This document shows, piece by piece, positions 45,860 to 57,332 of a DNA stretch of 64,000 bases. Positions within the stretch are counted from its first letter, which is position 1. Each line of letters starts with the position of its first letter. The stretch is from Pseudoneurospora amorphoporcata (taxonomy: Eukaryota; Ascomycota; Sordariomycetes; Sordariales; Sordariaceae): positions 62,001 through 126,000 of the forward strand of contig MU859099.1 of the NCBI GenBank assembly GCA_033297205.1. The letters are read 5' to 3'. A program made the position numbers and the translations under genes. The notes under the pieces were generated by a model. It was given only the letters and a program-made list of their open reading frames with translations. It made no database searches and had not been told where the DNA came from.

Positions 45860-47850
45860 CTAAGAAGGGGCGGGAAGCCCCGGGCGGAAGTCGTCGTCGT
45901 CGTCGTTGTTGAGCAAGTTGGCTGCGTGGTCACTACTTTTACGGTGGTGGACCATGCCACTGGTGGCTGTGGCTGTAGTGGCGGAGAGAACAAGGTGAGT
46001 AGTCGCTCGTGCGCGAGTGGCAGTGGTCAGACAGGACTGCAGTTGGCGTTCGTGTCTACCACGACAACAAAGGTTTGTGAAGGCCTTTTTTCCTCTTCTT
46101 GTATGCAACTGAAGCAGAAGCAGAAGCCGCTACGGTTCCAGGCGGACTGGTGGTGCTTTGGCTTTGGTTGTGTGGAAGATGCTGGTCAAGTCGAGGGGTC
46201 TTTTGGTTGTGGTTGTGGTTGTGGTTCTGGTTTTGGTTGTGGTTTTGGTGTTGAAAGTGATGGTGGTTCTGCTGATGAGGTTGTTGGGCACGATGAGGTA
46301 TCGGGAACCAAGAAGAGGAAGAGTGTCGGTCGTTACAGTTGTTGTATTCCGGTTATTATGCTGGGAAAGATTGTCTGTCATTACCGTAGTAAGATTAGTA
46401 CTAGTAGTAGAAGTTTAGGTAGTATCCCTAGCGGCCTTGACGAGGTCGGAAATATATGGAAGTGGTGTAGAAAAGGTGTGGTTCGATTGCTTTGCTTTTG
46501 TGGTTCGATTGCGTTGCTTTTGTGATTGTTGATGTGCTTCCCTTGTCGTATTTGCACGGACGACGGAGAGGAGAGGAAGAGGTGAGGTGGCCGCTGCGTG
46601 AATGGGCAATTGATTAATTAACTGAGGTGTGATATACTAACAACATGGCGCCGGCCCTCGCACTAGGTTGTTAAGAATAGTATTGTTGTTAAGTGCTGCC
46701 TGACCCTACGGTAGGTACCTTTCATGGTCTTTTGGCCCGTCGTCACAAAAACACCAGCAGCCGTCGATACATGTCTGACAAGGAAGACACCACAGATGAG
46801 TCCTCTGTCCCGTCCTTTTTCCACAGCAGCGGCTTGAACATTCGGTCAATTCGGTAGAGGTAGGATACGTACGTGTCATTGACATTGACATTGAAGGAGA
46901 GTAAAAAACCATTATTTATTTATTTATTTATTTATAAGTCATGATCAAGGGAATGGAAGCTTCGACAAGAGAGCCAGGCCAGGTTTAGTGGTATCTTTTT
47001 TCATCCGAGGTTTCGTAGTCGGTTTCCAGTCAGCAATGACAAGAACCGCCGAAGTCCGTAAAGAGAAAGCGGTCGGGTTTTATTCTGTTAAGTTGGATGT
47101 TGTAAGGTTACTTGAACGGAAGTCGGAGAACGGGACGGAAGGTCACTTGAAGCGAAGTCGGAGAACCTAAGGCAAGGAATGGAAAGTTTGGTTGACTTTG
47201 TTTTGTCAAACATTTATTCTTTGAACTAGCGGTACCTAAGGTAGCCTGAGAATCTAAGGTAAGGTAGGTACGTTAAAGTAAAGGATAGCCAGGTTGTACA
47301 GGTATTTGTCTCCAGGTTCAACTAATGAATTCAATCTTGGAATAACTTGAGACAGATAGATGATGACAAAGGAAACAGATGCGTCGATGACGGTGACTCC
47401 TCGAGGAGCCGCGATAAAACCAACCATGAAAGTCTAGAGGTGGTAATTAATGATGGAAGAGAAACCCTGCCCTGGCAGGCGATAAAGGAAATAACTAGAA
47501 ACTAACTAGAGGTATGCTTTTCGATTAAGGTACTCCTTCTTCGTCAGTATCCGAGGGGATCCAAACAGTCATGTAATGGCAATCCAAGGAGAAAACCATG
47601 GCAGGCGAGACAAAGAAAGAAATAACTTGCTTTACTCGACCTACTCCTTCCTCGTTCGCAAGGTCCTGCCTGGCCCAGCAATCAATCAATCAATCGGTCT
47701 GGTATGGAAATCATCGCCACAAATATACAACTCTCTCGTCCTTCACCTTCTTCCTCACCACAACTGCAATTATCACCTCCAGTCACACATCCAACTGTGA
47801 CCCCATCCCATCCCATCCCATCCATCAGCAATCTACCTACAACCTACAAC
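45860..47850. other. Spacer after the sodium pump
   Basis: The first 650 bases hold a GGTTGT/GGTTTT repeat (about 46204-46252) that keeps several frames open. A + frame at 45926-46525 has no ATG start and a Gly-Cys run made by that repeat, so it is not called. A TTTA run lies at about 46913-46935. No gene is supported, and the stretch presumably holds the 3' ends of two convergent genes. Confidence 0.5.
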
Positions 47851-50800
47851 TCAACGCTCAGTAATCACTACCGCACTCCCCCCACAATGAACCGCGCTCC
47901 AAAGCCACCAAACCCCCCGATGATGGCTCTGCCACTCCCCCACCGCGCCCCCCAGACACGCGCACGGGTTCGGCCCCCCACCCACCATGACGCACATCTC
48001 CTCGTAGCCGTGCGTGATCTTGCACCCCCCGCCCGACATGCAGATCTCGGTGGCCCGCTCCATGGGCGACATGGTGTCGCGCCAGTGGTGCGCGTCCTTG
48101 TTGTGTGCGCAGTTGCAGGTGGAGGTGGATGATAGCTTTGTGGACTTTGTGGACTTTGTGGACAATGTAGAGAGGTTGATGAGGGGGGATGCTGGTGATT
48201 GTGTCTCTTTTGTGCTGTCGGTACCACGGGGGGAGAGGGGGGAGAGGGAGGAGAGGGAGCTGCGGGTATCGGTATCAAGGGAGGAGAGGGTATCACGGGA
48301 GCTGAGGGAGCTGCGGGTATCAAGGGCCCCCTCGGTATCAGTATCAAGGGCCCCAGCGACCCGCCCCTTGGAGGCAAGTTGGGAATCGGCAGGCCGGTTA
48401 AGCGGCGACTTAGCCGGATCCGTCACGCCAAACTTCCTGTTGAACACACCCGTGAAGGTTGCCTTGTCGAGCGGCAGCAGGGTCTCGCCAAAGATAAAGT
48501 CCTTGGGCAGCGTGGAGCCGTGCCATTTTTTACTCTTTATGTTGTCGTCGAGCGGGGGCTCGCCCTCGCCTTCGTCCTCGCCGGGTGGAGGCACGGGGAG
48601 ACGGTCAGTTCCTGCCAGGTTTGTAGTGTTGTTGGTGTTGGTGTGGATGGTGTCGTTGTACGGCACAAAGTCGGCGGGGATGGAAATTTCGGGGTCGTCA
48701 GCGTTGGTAGTGGTGCTATGGATCGTTGTGTGGTTTTTGTTTTTGGAAAGAGTCATGTTGGGAGCGAGAAACGGGCTTGGGCCGGCCAAGATGTCTGGGT
48801 CGGTAACGTGAAACTCGGGAGGGACGAGTTGGCGGGTGATCTTGACGGGAGCATTATCCGACTCCTCCTCAACAGGGGCATGTGCAGTGACGCCGTTGGC
48901 ATCGTGGTTGTTGGTGAGGTTGATGTTGGAAGGGACAAACAACCCAGGACCGGCGAACTCCTTGTCGTTGACATCAAGATGGACCTCGGGAGGGACAAGT
49001 TGACGACGACGAGTAGTAACCTTATAGGTATCCTTGACCTCTCCGTCGACATTTTCATCCTCATCCTCATCATCAAAATCAACATCAACAGTGAGCCCCG
49101 CCGGATCGATATCATTCAACTCGCCCTCCATGTCCCGAACATCCAAATCAACATCAACAGTGAGCCCCGCCGGATCGATATCACTAGACTCCTCCTCGGC
49201 CACAGGAATCAACTTGCCAAACCTCTTGGGACGAGGACGACCCCCATACTCAACACCACCCTCCTCAACACCCTCCTCCTCAAGACTTCTCTTCTCGGAA
49301 TCAAACGGATGACGAACAGGCCCAGGCCACGTCCACGTCTCAGGAGGAACCACCCCCTTATCCTCAAAGATATCCTGGCACTCGATACATCCCTCCTTGG
49401 CGTCGTCAAGCGTCGATCGGGTGGGCATCGGCGGCACGAAGGGTGTTATCAATGATGGTATGGATTTCAAAGTCGCTAGTGGATTGCCAGGCCTCGGGCG
49501 GCGCAGTCTCTTGGACGTGAGTGTGACATGGACGAACGCGCTGGGAAGGGCGGCTGGCACGGTGATGGTGGTGGTGGTGGTGTGGCCGGGAAGCGTGGAG
49601 AAACGCGTGTTTGTGGCGACGACTAGCTCGATGGAAGTGACCGTTGTGCTGGTGCTTCCCACGCTGGGGATCTTGCGAGGCTTATGGGTGGTGGTGCTGG
49701 GGGTCTTGCGAGGCTTATGGGTGGTGGTGCTGGGGGTCTTGCGACACTTATGGGTGGAGGTGCTGCTGAGGGTCTTGCGAGGCTTATGGGTGGTGGTGCT
49801 GGGGGTCTTGCGACACTTATGGGTGGAGGTGCTGCTGAGGGTCTTGCGAGGCTTATGGGTGGTGGTGCTGGGGGTCTTGCGACACTTATGGGTGGAGGTG
49901 CTGCTGAGGGTCTTGCGAGGCTTATGGGTGGAGGTGGAGGTGGAGGTAGAGGCCGAAGAGGAGACCTCGTCGACCTCGCTAAACTCGGTGACTGTCACGG
50001 TAGCGGTAAAGGTCGGGCTGGTAGAAGAAGAAACCTCGCCAGTAGAAGATGTGGACACAACCTCGGTGACGACCTCCATGTTGGTAGCGGTGAAAGCCGG
50101 GTGGGCAGAGGAGGAAGAACCATGGCTGGAACGGGAGATAACGCCGGTGACGGCCTTCCAGTGGGTAGAGGTAAAGGCCGGGTGGGTAGACGAGGAAGAA
50201 CCATGGCTGGAAAGCCTGGAATGGGAGATAACCCCGGTGACGGCCTTCCGGTGGGTAGAGGCAACGGCCGGGTGGGTAGCTCCAGAGGAAGAAACATGAA
50301 CCTCGCCAGTAGCAGATGTGTACACAACCTCGGTGACGACCACGGTAGTGGTAACTGTGAAGATCGGGCCGGTGGACAAGGAAGAAACTTTTCTGGTAGA
50401 CATGGAGCTTGAGGAGGAAGTAGAAGCTACCAGGCCCAAGATGGCGGCCATGTCTCCAACGACTTCATCATCAACATCACCACCACCAGCAGAATCAGAA
50501 GAAGAAACATGATGACCAAAAGCCGCGTGCGCCGAAGCAACACCGACAAAGCCAGGGGCATCAGCGACCGTCGGCGTCCCATCCAACGCGAAGGTGCCGG
50601 TCACGATGGGGCGGCGGCGGGTGCCACGAACAAAGGTGGTGTGATCAGTATGAGAGGTTGCGGCAGCGGTGGCTTTCGCGACGGCGGTAACAGTCGGAGT
50701 CGAGGCGGGCTTGGGCCCGGGCTCCCGCTTGGCGACAGAGAAGACATACTCGGGCACGACGGTAGCCAAGGAAGCAGAGATACAGGAGGCGTCCTCGGGG

Positions 50801-51234
50801 CGCTCGTAGACGACAACGTCCGGGACGTTGGTGGGCGCGTAGATAACCATCTCGGAGACGCCCGTGGGGACGTCGACAACCACGTCCACCATTTTGGTCG
50901 AATCCACCACGTCCCACGTATCTATCGTCCACTCATTAATAGTGATCATCGGATCGCCCCACGAGGTCCGGGTGGTGAAGAGGGAATCCGGGTAGGTCAG
51001 GCACGGGCAAGGGATTGTGGTCCAGGGAGTCTTTCGGGGCTTGGGAATCGGGTCACCGGGCTTCCAGGGATGCTTCGGCTTGGGCTCCTTTTTGGTGGGC
51101 TTCGGTAGGGGGGGCTGGTTATTTGGGTTGTTTGGGTTGATTTGTTGAGGTTGAGGTTGGGGGAGGGCGTCGACGATGTTGGAGAAAAGGAAGAGAAGAA
51201 AGGTCACCACCAACGATCCGAAGAATGGAAGCAT
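47851..51234 (-). CDS. Large secreted Ser/Thr-rich repeat protein (cell-wall or adhesin-like)
   Basis: One open frame of 1,127 residues. It starts with a clear signal peptide (MLPFFGSLVVTFLLFLFSNI) and a Pro/Lys-rich segment. A Cys-containing region of about 100 residues follows, then long Ser/Thr-rich tracts with Val-Thr-Glu-Val beta-type repeats. A tandem block encoded at about 49678-49937 carries basic THKPRKT/THKCRKT units. The C-terminal half is acidic and Asn/Thr-rich, with several ASKG/DTDT repeats. The last 70 residues contain a cysteine cluster (CNCAHN, EICMSGGGC, EEMCVM, CACLGG) that looks like a small disulphide-bonded domain. No GPI signal is obvious at the end. By composition it should be an extracellular or wall-associated glycoprotein; the specific family is not recognised. 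A 3' intron is possible but not required. Confidence 0.8.
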   Translation of the reverse strand: MLPFFGSLVVTFLLFLFSNIVDALPQPQPQQINPNNPNNQPPLPKPTKKEPKPKHPWKPGDPIPKPRKTPWTTIPCPCLTYPDSLFTTRTSWGDPMITINEWTIDTWDVVDSTKMVDVVVDVPTGVSEMVIYAPTNVPDVVVYERPEDASCISASLATVVPEYVFSVAKREPGPKPASTPTVTAVAKATAAATSHTDHTTFVRGTRRRPIVTGTFALDGTPTVADAPGFVGVASAHAAFGHHVSSSDSAGGGDVDDEVVGDMAAILGLVASTSSSSSMSTRKVSSLSTGPIFTVTTTVVVTEVVYTSATGEVHVSSSGATHPAVASTHRKAVTGVISHSRLSSHGSSSSTHPAFTSTHWKAVTGVISRSSHGSSSSAHPAFTATNMEVVTEVVSTSSTGEVSSSTSPTFTATVTVTEFSEVDEVSSSASTSTSTSTHKPRKTLSSTSTHKCRKTPSTTTHKPRKTLSSTSTHKCRKTPSTTTHKPRKTLSSTSTHKCRKTPSTTTHKPRKTPSTTTHKPRKIPSVGSTSTTVTSIELVVATNTRFSTLPGHTTTTTITVPAALPSAFVHVTLTSKRLRRPRPGNPLATLKSIPSLITPFVPPMPTRSTLDDAKEGCIECQDIFEDKGVVPPETWTWPGPVRHPFDSEKRSLEEEGVEEGGVEYGGRPRPKRFGKLIPVAEEESSDIDPAGLTVDVDLDVRDMEGELNDIDPAGLTVDVDFDDEDEDENVDGEVKDTYKVTTRRRQLVPPEVHLDVNDKEFAGPGLFVPSNINLTNNHDANGVTAHAPVEEESDNAPVKITRQLVPPEFHVTDPDILAGPSPFLAPNMTLSKNKNHTTIHSTTTNADDPEISIPADFVPYNDTIHTNTNNTTNLAGTDRLPVPPPGEDEGEGEPPLDDNIKSKKWHGSTLPKDFIFGETLLPLDKATFTGVFNRKFGVTDPAKSPLNRPADSQLASKGRVAGALDTDTEGALDTRSSLSSRDTLSSLDTDTRSSLSSLSPLSPRGTDSTKETQSPASPLINLSTLSTKSTKSTKLSSTSTCNCAHNKDAHHWRDTMSPMERATEICMSGGGCKITHGYEEMCVMVGGGPNPCACLGGAVGEWQSHHRGVWWLWSAVHCGGSAVVITER
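49678..49937. repeat. 69-bp coding tandem repeat (about 3.5 copies)
   Basis: On the minus strand the unit encodes THKPRKTLSSTS followed by THKCRKTPSTT, 23 residues in all, three times with half-units at the edge. The copies are nearly identical at DNA level. Confidence 0.9.
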
Positions 51235-53795
51235 CTTTCTTGAAGTGGATGTGGAATCTGTTGGTGAGCAGGGTTAGTGAGCTGTTGTCAGAAGGGGTGA
51301 TGGAAGACTGGATGGAAAGAAAAGAGAAAGGATGTAGAGGTTGTAACGGATGGAGTAGAGTTGATATAGAAAGAAGGAATATTGTCGAGGTTTCGATGGT
51401 TGTTGTCTGGATGGCTGGGCCTAGGAGAGATGAAAGAAGGGAGCTTAAGTAGGCTTCCAGGAAATTCCAGCTCGACGCTGTGGCCATTGTGTGTAATGCA
51501 GGCAATGAAATAAAAGAGCAACTTGTCCGGTATCCAGTTCGGACCTCCATCACCGGCATACCGTAAAAACTCGAGAAACTGGCCGAAAGCTTTTCCTGTT
51601 TTTCTGGCAAATATGTACAGGGAGCTGGCAGACTCAGTCCGCTTCCTATACATGTAAATGTGTGTGAGTTAACGTGGAGGGCAATGTCTTTCAGTTTTCC
51701 CTAACTGGGCAGATACATTTGCTGGTATATATTAGCTGACTGGGCTCCTTCCTGGCAGATTGCCCTGCACAGAAACAGGGAAAGCGTTTTGCTACCTAGT
51801 TTCGCGAGCTTTTACGGTAGGTGCAGCTCGCCACCGGTATTTGGTTGAGGTGCAGTTTTCGGAATGCAAAAAAAACTGTAGCTTGCAGCACCAAGGATTT
51901 GGCCGAGTCGCCACCTGGCCATAACAACTTAACTGGCACTTTCCTGACGAAAAGAAAATATTCGGAAGACAACTTTGGGGCGTCACTGGTTTTACGGACA
52001 AATGCGGTAGACCCGTTGTCGTCGAGTGTATTGATCGCCCTACAAAATACTATCACGCAATCTTCCCCTTTTCGGACAAGTTGACTTACATACACCATAC
52101 ACAGGTTAGGGTTATCAGTGAACATTACAGACCTTTTTCACCACCACCACGTGCTTCACCACATGCAGTCTCGGAGCTATCAGAGCTGCAACTGCGAGAC
52201 TTTCTTTTTCTTGTTTCTACTTTATGTAACTTGGTTCAAGTTGGCAGAACAAGTCACCGTCCAGCGCCCACCCCACCGAACCAGACAGCTCCGGCGTCCG
52301 ACCGGACTATTCTACATTATCAGCGCAGGGCAACAGTCATGAGGGACATTGGGAAGGTGCGCTGTGCGCTTAGCAAGGCAGGTATAAAGACTGGGAATCT
52401 TGGGGCTTCCGTAGTTAGCTTTTCTTCCGAATCAACCACCCACCTTGCCCAAAAGACCGAGTCCGCAACCAAGCGAGTTTCAACATGAAAAGAAATCAGG
52501 GAGCCCCCATGCACTCGCTACCGTATCTCACCTTATCTCTCCGGATCGAGCATCTGCGCCATTCGCTTCCGACATGACCTACCTACCTGCCGTCAGTAAC
52601 ATGGCCCCGAGAAATTGCCTCCGAGGAACACATGCCGTGCCTTGTACATTTTTCTACCTGGCAGCCTGGCCGTTTTCCACAGGTCCACGGCAGTCAACAT
52701 CAAAGCATCCAACTCGGCGTGGCCTCCTCTCCTGGGCCCGTACCGGAATATCTAGGCACCAGTGCTTGATGTCTAGACTACGGTCCAGACCTGTGACGAC
52801 TTCCAAGGGGTAGTTCTAGTCCAAGCCGAACCGGTTCCTTCCCGGTTGTACACGCTACCGGTGTTGAAGCGTTTCTCCGTCCGACCGACTCGGAGTCTAC
52901 GACTCTCTCACCGTCCATCCGTCCATCCGTCCGTCATTAGAATAGGCAATCTATCGCAGCTTCCAGAATCCCATGCAACTCACCAGCATCCTCAATGTCA
53001 CTATTGTGATGAGAACTCACCTGCTATTTCTCCATTCTCCATTCTCCAATATCCCACCAAGGACACCTCCTAACTATTCTAGTAATCATTAATCAACCAT
53101 TAATCCGTTATGACAGTTTCACGAGTCAGTCCAAGTGGAAGTCCACGAGTTTACAGTCGTGGAACTACGCGAGGCACAAGATACCTACCTTGGCTTAGCT
53201 AGCTACCTAGCTACTGATCCCCGCTTAGCATGATTACGGTACTTGAGTAAATAAAGCCTCCACTGCCAGCCCCCGCCTGGCACCCATCCATCCATCCATG
53301 ATTCCCAGTAATCCTTTGTAGTCCCGTTGTCCATCCCTAAGGTACCTAGGTAGGCAGTTTATCATTCCCAAACTCACCATAACTACCTTGATTATCCCGA
53401 GTTACTGAATCCTTTGCGGCCCTTTGTCGGTAGGTCGGTCGGTCGGTAGGTAGGTAGGTAGGTAGGGACTTGCGTCTCGATTTCAAAGTAGTAATAACAA
53501 TACTAAAGAATGATCGCTGATGCTATTCGCTTCGCTACACTACACTACACTACTCATCCAAGTCCCCTACTTCATAACCCGCTATTCATTCCATGTCTAA
53601 CCCTACATCGCGCTGATCATATATTCCTCCCTCGGTCTTTGTTTCGTATATTCTCGTACTCAGTTACCCCCCCCTCCCCCTTCCTGGACTTCCATTGCCA
53701 AGGTAAAGCCCACTCACTCACTCACTCACTCACTGGACATGATGTATGCCTACCCTCACCCAGCCAGGCCAGGCCAGCCCCCTTACCCCTTACCC
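51235..53795. other. Intergenic region between the repeat protein and the phosphatase
   Basis: Only short open frames without domains are present. A GTAG/GTCG tetranucleotide run lies at about 53431-53466, a CTCA run at about 53709-53733 and CCAT/CCGT repeats near 52913-52934. The left end should contain the promoter and leader of the minus-strand secreted protein. Confidence 0.5.
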
Positions 53796-55445
53796 CTAAA
53801 CCCGGCCATCCGCAGACAGCACCAACCCCCCCATCTCCCTCACCCGTCTCCTCACTTCCTCCCTCTTGCACAGCCACTTCTTATAAGGTCGTTTCGGCAC
53901 CTTCTTCCCCTTTCCCTTCCCCTTTCCATCAATACTCTTTCCATCAACTTCCAGCCCCTCCCCAGAAACGTCTTCCCAAACACAAAACCCACACTCGCCC
54001 CAAATCTTCAATTGACCCATGAAATTCTCGCTCGGCTCAACTTCTTTTCTCCTTGACTGCACGAACCGCAGCGCTTTGGCTGCTGACCACTCAGGGTGCT
54101 GTTTCATCATGTAAGCTACGCAGGCGGCGCCGGAGCGGGACACGCCTTGGTTGCAGTGGATTAGGACTTTGCCGCCGGTGTCTGCTGCAAGGGAAGCATT
54201 TGATGGGCTTGTGGGGATTGTCGACGAGGGACTGGCTTGCCCCGAGGGGGAGAGGGCCGAGAGTTGGGACTGTGATGATTGTCGTCGACTTTGACCCTGG
54301 CCAGGGAGTGAAGGGACTGGCGCTGACGGAACGTACGGGATCGACCCTGAAGGGAGCGAGGGAATCGGTTTCGGTCTTCTTGTAGCTGGTCTCCCACTCC
54401 CAGCCGGTTCCACATCATCAGGAATCAACGACCTGACTCTCTGCCTCTGAGGCGGTGCCGACTTCTGCCTCGTCAACTCTGCCATATCCTCAGCCCCCTT
54501 TGCGGGCGTCACTGTCGGTGTTGGTGGTGTCGTGTGCGGCCCCTCAACCCTTCCGTCCTCATCAGGAATCAAACTCCGTACCCTCTGCCTCGGTTCCTGT
54601 TTCCGCTCCGGCTCCTGACCAACATTGAACCCCTTAGGCAGCTCACTCGCCGGCAAAACACTCTCCAGGACTTCCTCGACAGATCGCTTCCTACGCCTTT
54701 GCCCAGGACCGCCACCCTCAATTTGGTCGTCAACAAACTCACAAATCATGGCCAACCTCCCCACCAGATCCTCCTCAGGCGAATCCTCACACCGCACAAA
54801 CAGTCTATTGGGCTTGGGAACCAACATGTCCAAAGCGGGCGAGTTCCACGCCTCCTCGTTGAGTCGCTGCTCCGCAGTCGATAACAGAGAAACCATGGAT
54901 GTGATGCCGTAATGCATCAATGTCTGGATCGACGTAGAACTGGCATTGTTCCCGACGAAAATGTCGGGCGTGATCTGGCTGATGGAAACGCCGGGAGGGA
55001 GAACAAAGGTGTTGGTGCTGCTGCTGCCCGGGCTAGGGGAGCGGCGGTCGTGCTGCGAGGTACCGCTGGATGAGCGGTGGTGGTAGAGAGGGGGGTAAGG
55101 CGAGTGCCGGGAGCCATTGCTAAATGAGCGGTGATGGTGCATGGGATGGGGCGAATTCTGCGAGTAAGTTGGTGCGGGAACGGACATGGTAGGCACGGTG
55201 GCGGGTCCTGAGCTGCGCGTGGAGGACGACGAAGATTTCCGGCGTCTGCTGGGTCGATGCTCTGACGAGGAACCATGTCCTATCGGAGAAGCGGGTGGTG
55301 GTGGCATTGTTGAAGGCGATGTAGTGGTAGCGGTTGATGTTGAGCTTAAAGAGAGATTGTCGAGTGGCGAGAATTTTTTGCGAGTTGTTGCTGGGTCATC
55401 AGTAGTGATGGTGGTAGTTGATGATGTGGTTGTTTGGGAAGACAT
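53796..55445 (-). CDS. Dual-specificity-type protein phosphatase with a long internal insert
   Basis: One open frame of 549 residues from ATG 55445. The first 150 residues are Ser/Thr/Pro/His-rich and disordered. The phosphatase fold starts at VSISQITPDIFVGNNASS and includes a likely general-acid region, FVRCEDSPEED. A disordered insert of about 180 residues follows before the catalytic loop HCNQGVSRSG (430-439; nucleophile Cys431, Arg437). After it comes the alpha-helical end typical of these enzymes (AAKALRFVQSRRKEVEPS). The insert carries the short motif RVRSLIPDE/RVRSLIPDD twice. The tail is Lys/Gly-rich and basic. The enzyme should dephosphorylate phosphotyrosine or phospho-Ser/Thr targets such as MAP kinases. 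No closer orthologue is recognised. Confidence 0.85.
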   Translation of the reverse strand: MSSQTTTSSTTTITTDDPATTRKKFSPLDNLSLSSTSTATTTSPSTMPPPPASPIGHGSSSEHRPSRRRKSSSSSTRSSGPATVPTMSVPAPTYSQNSPHPMHHHRSFSNGSRHSPYPPLYHHRSSSGTSQHDRRSPSPGSSSTNTFVLPPGVSISQITPDIFVGNNASSTSIQTLMHYGITSMVSLLSTAEQRLNEEAWNSPALDMLVPKPNRLFVRCEDSPEEDLVGRLAMICEFVDDQIEGGGPGQRRRKRSVEEVLESVLPASELPKGFNVGQEPERKQEPRQRVRSLIPDEDGRVEGPHTTPPTPTVTPAKGAEDMAELTRQKSAPPQRQRVRSLIPDDVEPAGSGRPATRRPKPIPSLPSGSIPYVPSAPVPSLPGQGQSRRQSSQSQLSALSPSGQASPSSTIPTSPSNASLAADTGGKVLIHCNQGVSRSGAACVAYMMKQHPEWSAAKALRFVQSRRKEVEPSENFMGQLKIWGECGFCVWEDVSGEGLEVDGKSIDGKGKGKGKKVPKRPYKKWLCKREEVRRRVREMGGLVLSADGRV

Positions 55446-56150
55446 TGTAATTGTTTGTCGTGGACGGCCTTTATTATAATGGTGGTTCCCCTGCAGCTTG
55501 TTTTCGGAAAGGGCAGGCCTGTATGGTGACTCAGGAGACAGGAACAGACAGTGGCCATCACATATAAAAAGGAAGTCGCCGGCGTCCCATCTTACTGGGG
55601 CTCGGGAAGTTGTGTTTGGTGGACCATGGATTCCCCCGGTGGAGCCTATCCAGATTCGCAGTGACGTAGGCTAGACACTAGAAAGCTTATCTTTCCAGCA
55701 TCTTGGTGGAGTCTGGGACGTCACAGTTGGGACGGGACGAACCGTGCAGCCTGTAATGTCCAGACGAGATATCAATGCCCAGGACGGCCGTGTTGAGGCT
55801 CATTGTGTTCTTGGGGTCCTTGAATGGCGGTGATCACTGATCTGCACATAGTTCGGCAGTTGGCATCGCGGATCCATCTGATCATTTCCTTTCTTGTTCG
55901 CTTCCAAATCGGTACATTGTCGATTCCTCGGTACTCACGGCCGTCTTTGCTTGATTCGCATCGTTCGTTCCTTTTCTTCGCTGAGTTGCACTTTCATCAC
56001 TCCCATGCAACTTTGCTCAAATCCAATCCTGTAATCGACATTCCTCTTGCCGTTCCTCATATGGGTTCCCCGATCCCCCTTTCCAATCGTCATCCCATCC
56101 CCCTCTTCCTCATTCCTTTCTTTCCCTCCTCCTTCCCACCCAAACACCAC
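55446..56150. other. Spacer between the phosphatase and dehydrogenase genes
   Basis: This stretch separates two minus-strand genes and should hold the phosphatase promoter and leader plus the dehydrogenase 3' end. Short frames near 55824-56381 overlap the dehydrogenase antisense and are discounted. Confidence 0.5.
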
Positions 56151-57332
56151 TTAATACCCATTCTCCCGATCCATCACATTCACCATCCTCTCCCCCTTCC
56201 TCATCCTCTCCAAATTCTCCTCCACAATAGCCTTCACCCGCTCAAAATAGTAAGGCGTCTGCCAACTGACATGCGGCGTAACGAAGCACTTGCCCGGCAT
56301 TTTCAAGAGCTCATGACCCTCGGGCAACGGCTCCGGGTCCGTAACATCCAGCGCCGCGCCCCGGATCTTTCCTTCCTTTAGCGCTTCCACAAGCGCCTCC
56401 GTGTCGACGTGCTGGCCGCGTGCTACGTTTGACAGAAATGTCTTTTTCTTGGACAAAATCTCGAACTGTTTCCGCCCGATGACCTGCTTGGTTGATTCCG
56501 TGAGGGGGAGGCAAACCACGAGGATGTCGAGGTCTTGAGACAAAAAGTCGTCAATGTCGTCACGGGAAGATCCCGAGAACCATTTCGCGGGGATCACCCC
56601 GTCTGGGTCGCCTGTTCCGGGTACATGATAGCTGTCGTCCTTGCGGGATTCGGGCGTTGGTTTGGGACGGCGGGTATAAGCGTAGATTTCCATGCCTAGA
56701 GCTGAAGCGACGCGGGCTACTTGTCGCCCGATGGCGCCGTACCCCAAGATGCCCATGCGCATCCCCGGAGAGTCGACCGTGGTGAGGTGCCGCAGGACCT
56801 GGGATTGTCCCTTCTGAGCGGCGGCGTCGTGGTAGGCGAGGAAGTGGTGAGAGAGCATTAGGTAGGTGCCCATTACCCATTCGGCTATTTGGGGGCTGTT
56901 TTTCACTTGTTAGCAACCCTTTTCTTTCCTTGCATAATAATCAAAGTCGAAAACCCACGGATGACACCCATTAGCAGTACAAAACACCACATCCTTATTC
57001 AGATACAAAGGATGCTGCAACCACGGTTCCGCCCCGGCACTGGTAACCTGCACCCATTTGCACTTGGGCAACAGTTCAGCCTTGTGCGGGTGGAACGAGC
57101 ACAACATGGTGACACCCTCGTACTCTGAGGGCGCCGTGGTCTGGTCGAACCGTCCGTAGTCTTCCCATGAGCGATGTACCCACCGCACCTTGAAGCCGGG
57201 GTATTTGTCCTCGAGCTTGTCGATCCAGGCTTGGTCCGGGGGAAGAGGCAAGTGTATCATGAGGATGTCGTTCTTGAACATGTCCAAGTTGCCCTCCTCA
57301 GTGGAAGGGGAAGCAGTGCCTGTGGAACCCAT
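56151..57332 (-). CDS. NAD(P)-dependent D-isomer-specific 2-hydroxyacid dehydrogenase
   Basis: Two exons (57332-56959 and 56895-56151) are separated by a 63-nt intron with a GTGGGT donor and an AACAG acceptor, giving 372 residues. The nucleotide-binding Rossmann motif is GILGYGAIG. The family catalytic triad is visible: Arg in NVARGQHVD, Glu in DPEPLPEG and His in TPHVSW. The N-terminal catalytic half contains VQVTSAGAEPWL and the family-typical NGCHPPQIAEWVMG stretch that spans the intron. The enzyme should reduce 2-keto acids to D-2-hydroxy acids, or the reverse; the substrate is not determinable. ATG 57332 is the first ATG in frame. It lies tandem with, and downstream of, the Zn2Cys6 regulator, but nothing shows that the two are functionally linked. 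Confidence 0.9.

Noticed and set aside
45926..46525. 199-codon + strand ORF with Gly-Cys repeats
   Set aside because: It starts at GTG, not ATG, and its main feature is produced by a GGTTGT nucleotide repeat. It is probably 3' untranslated sequence of the sodium pump.
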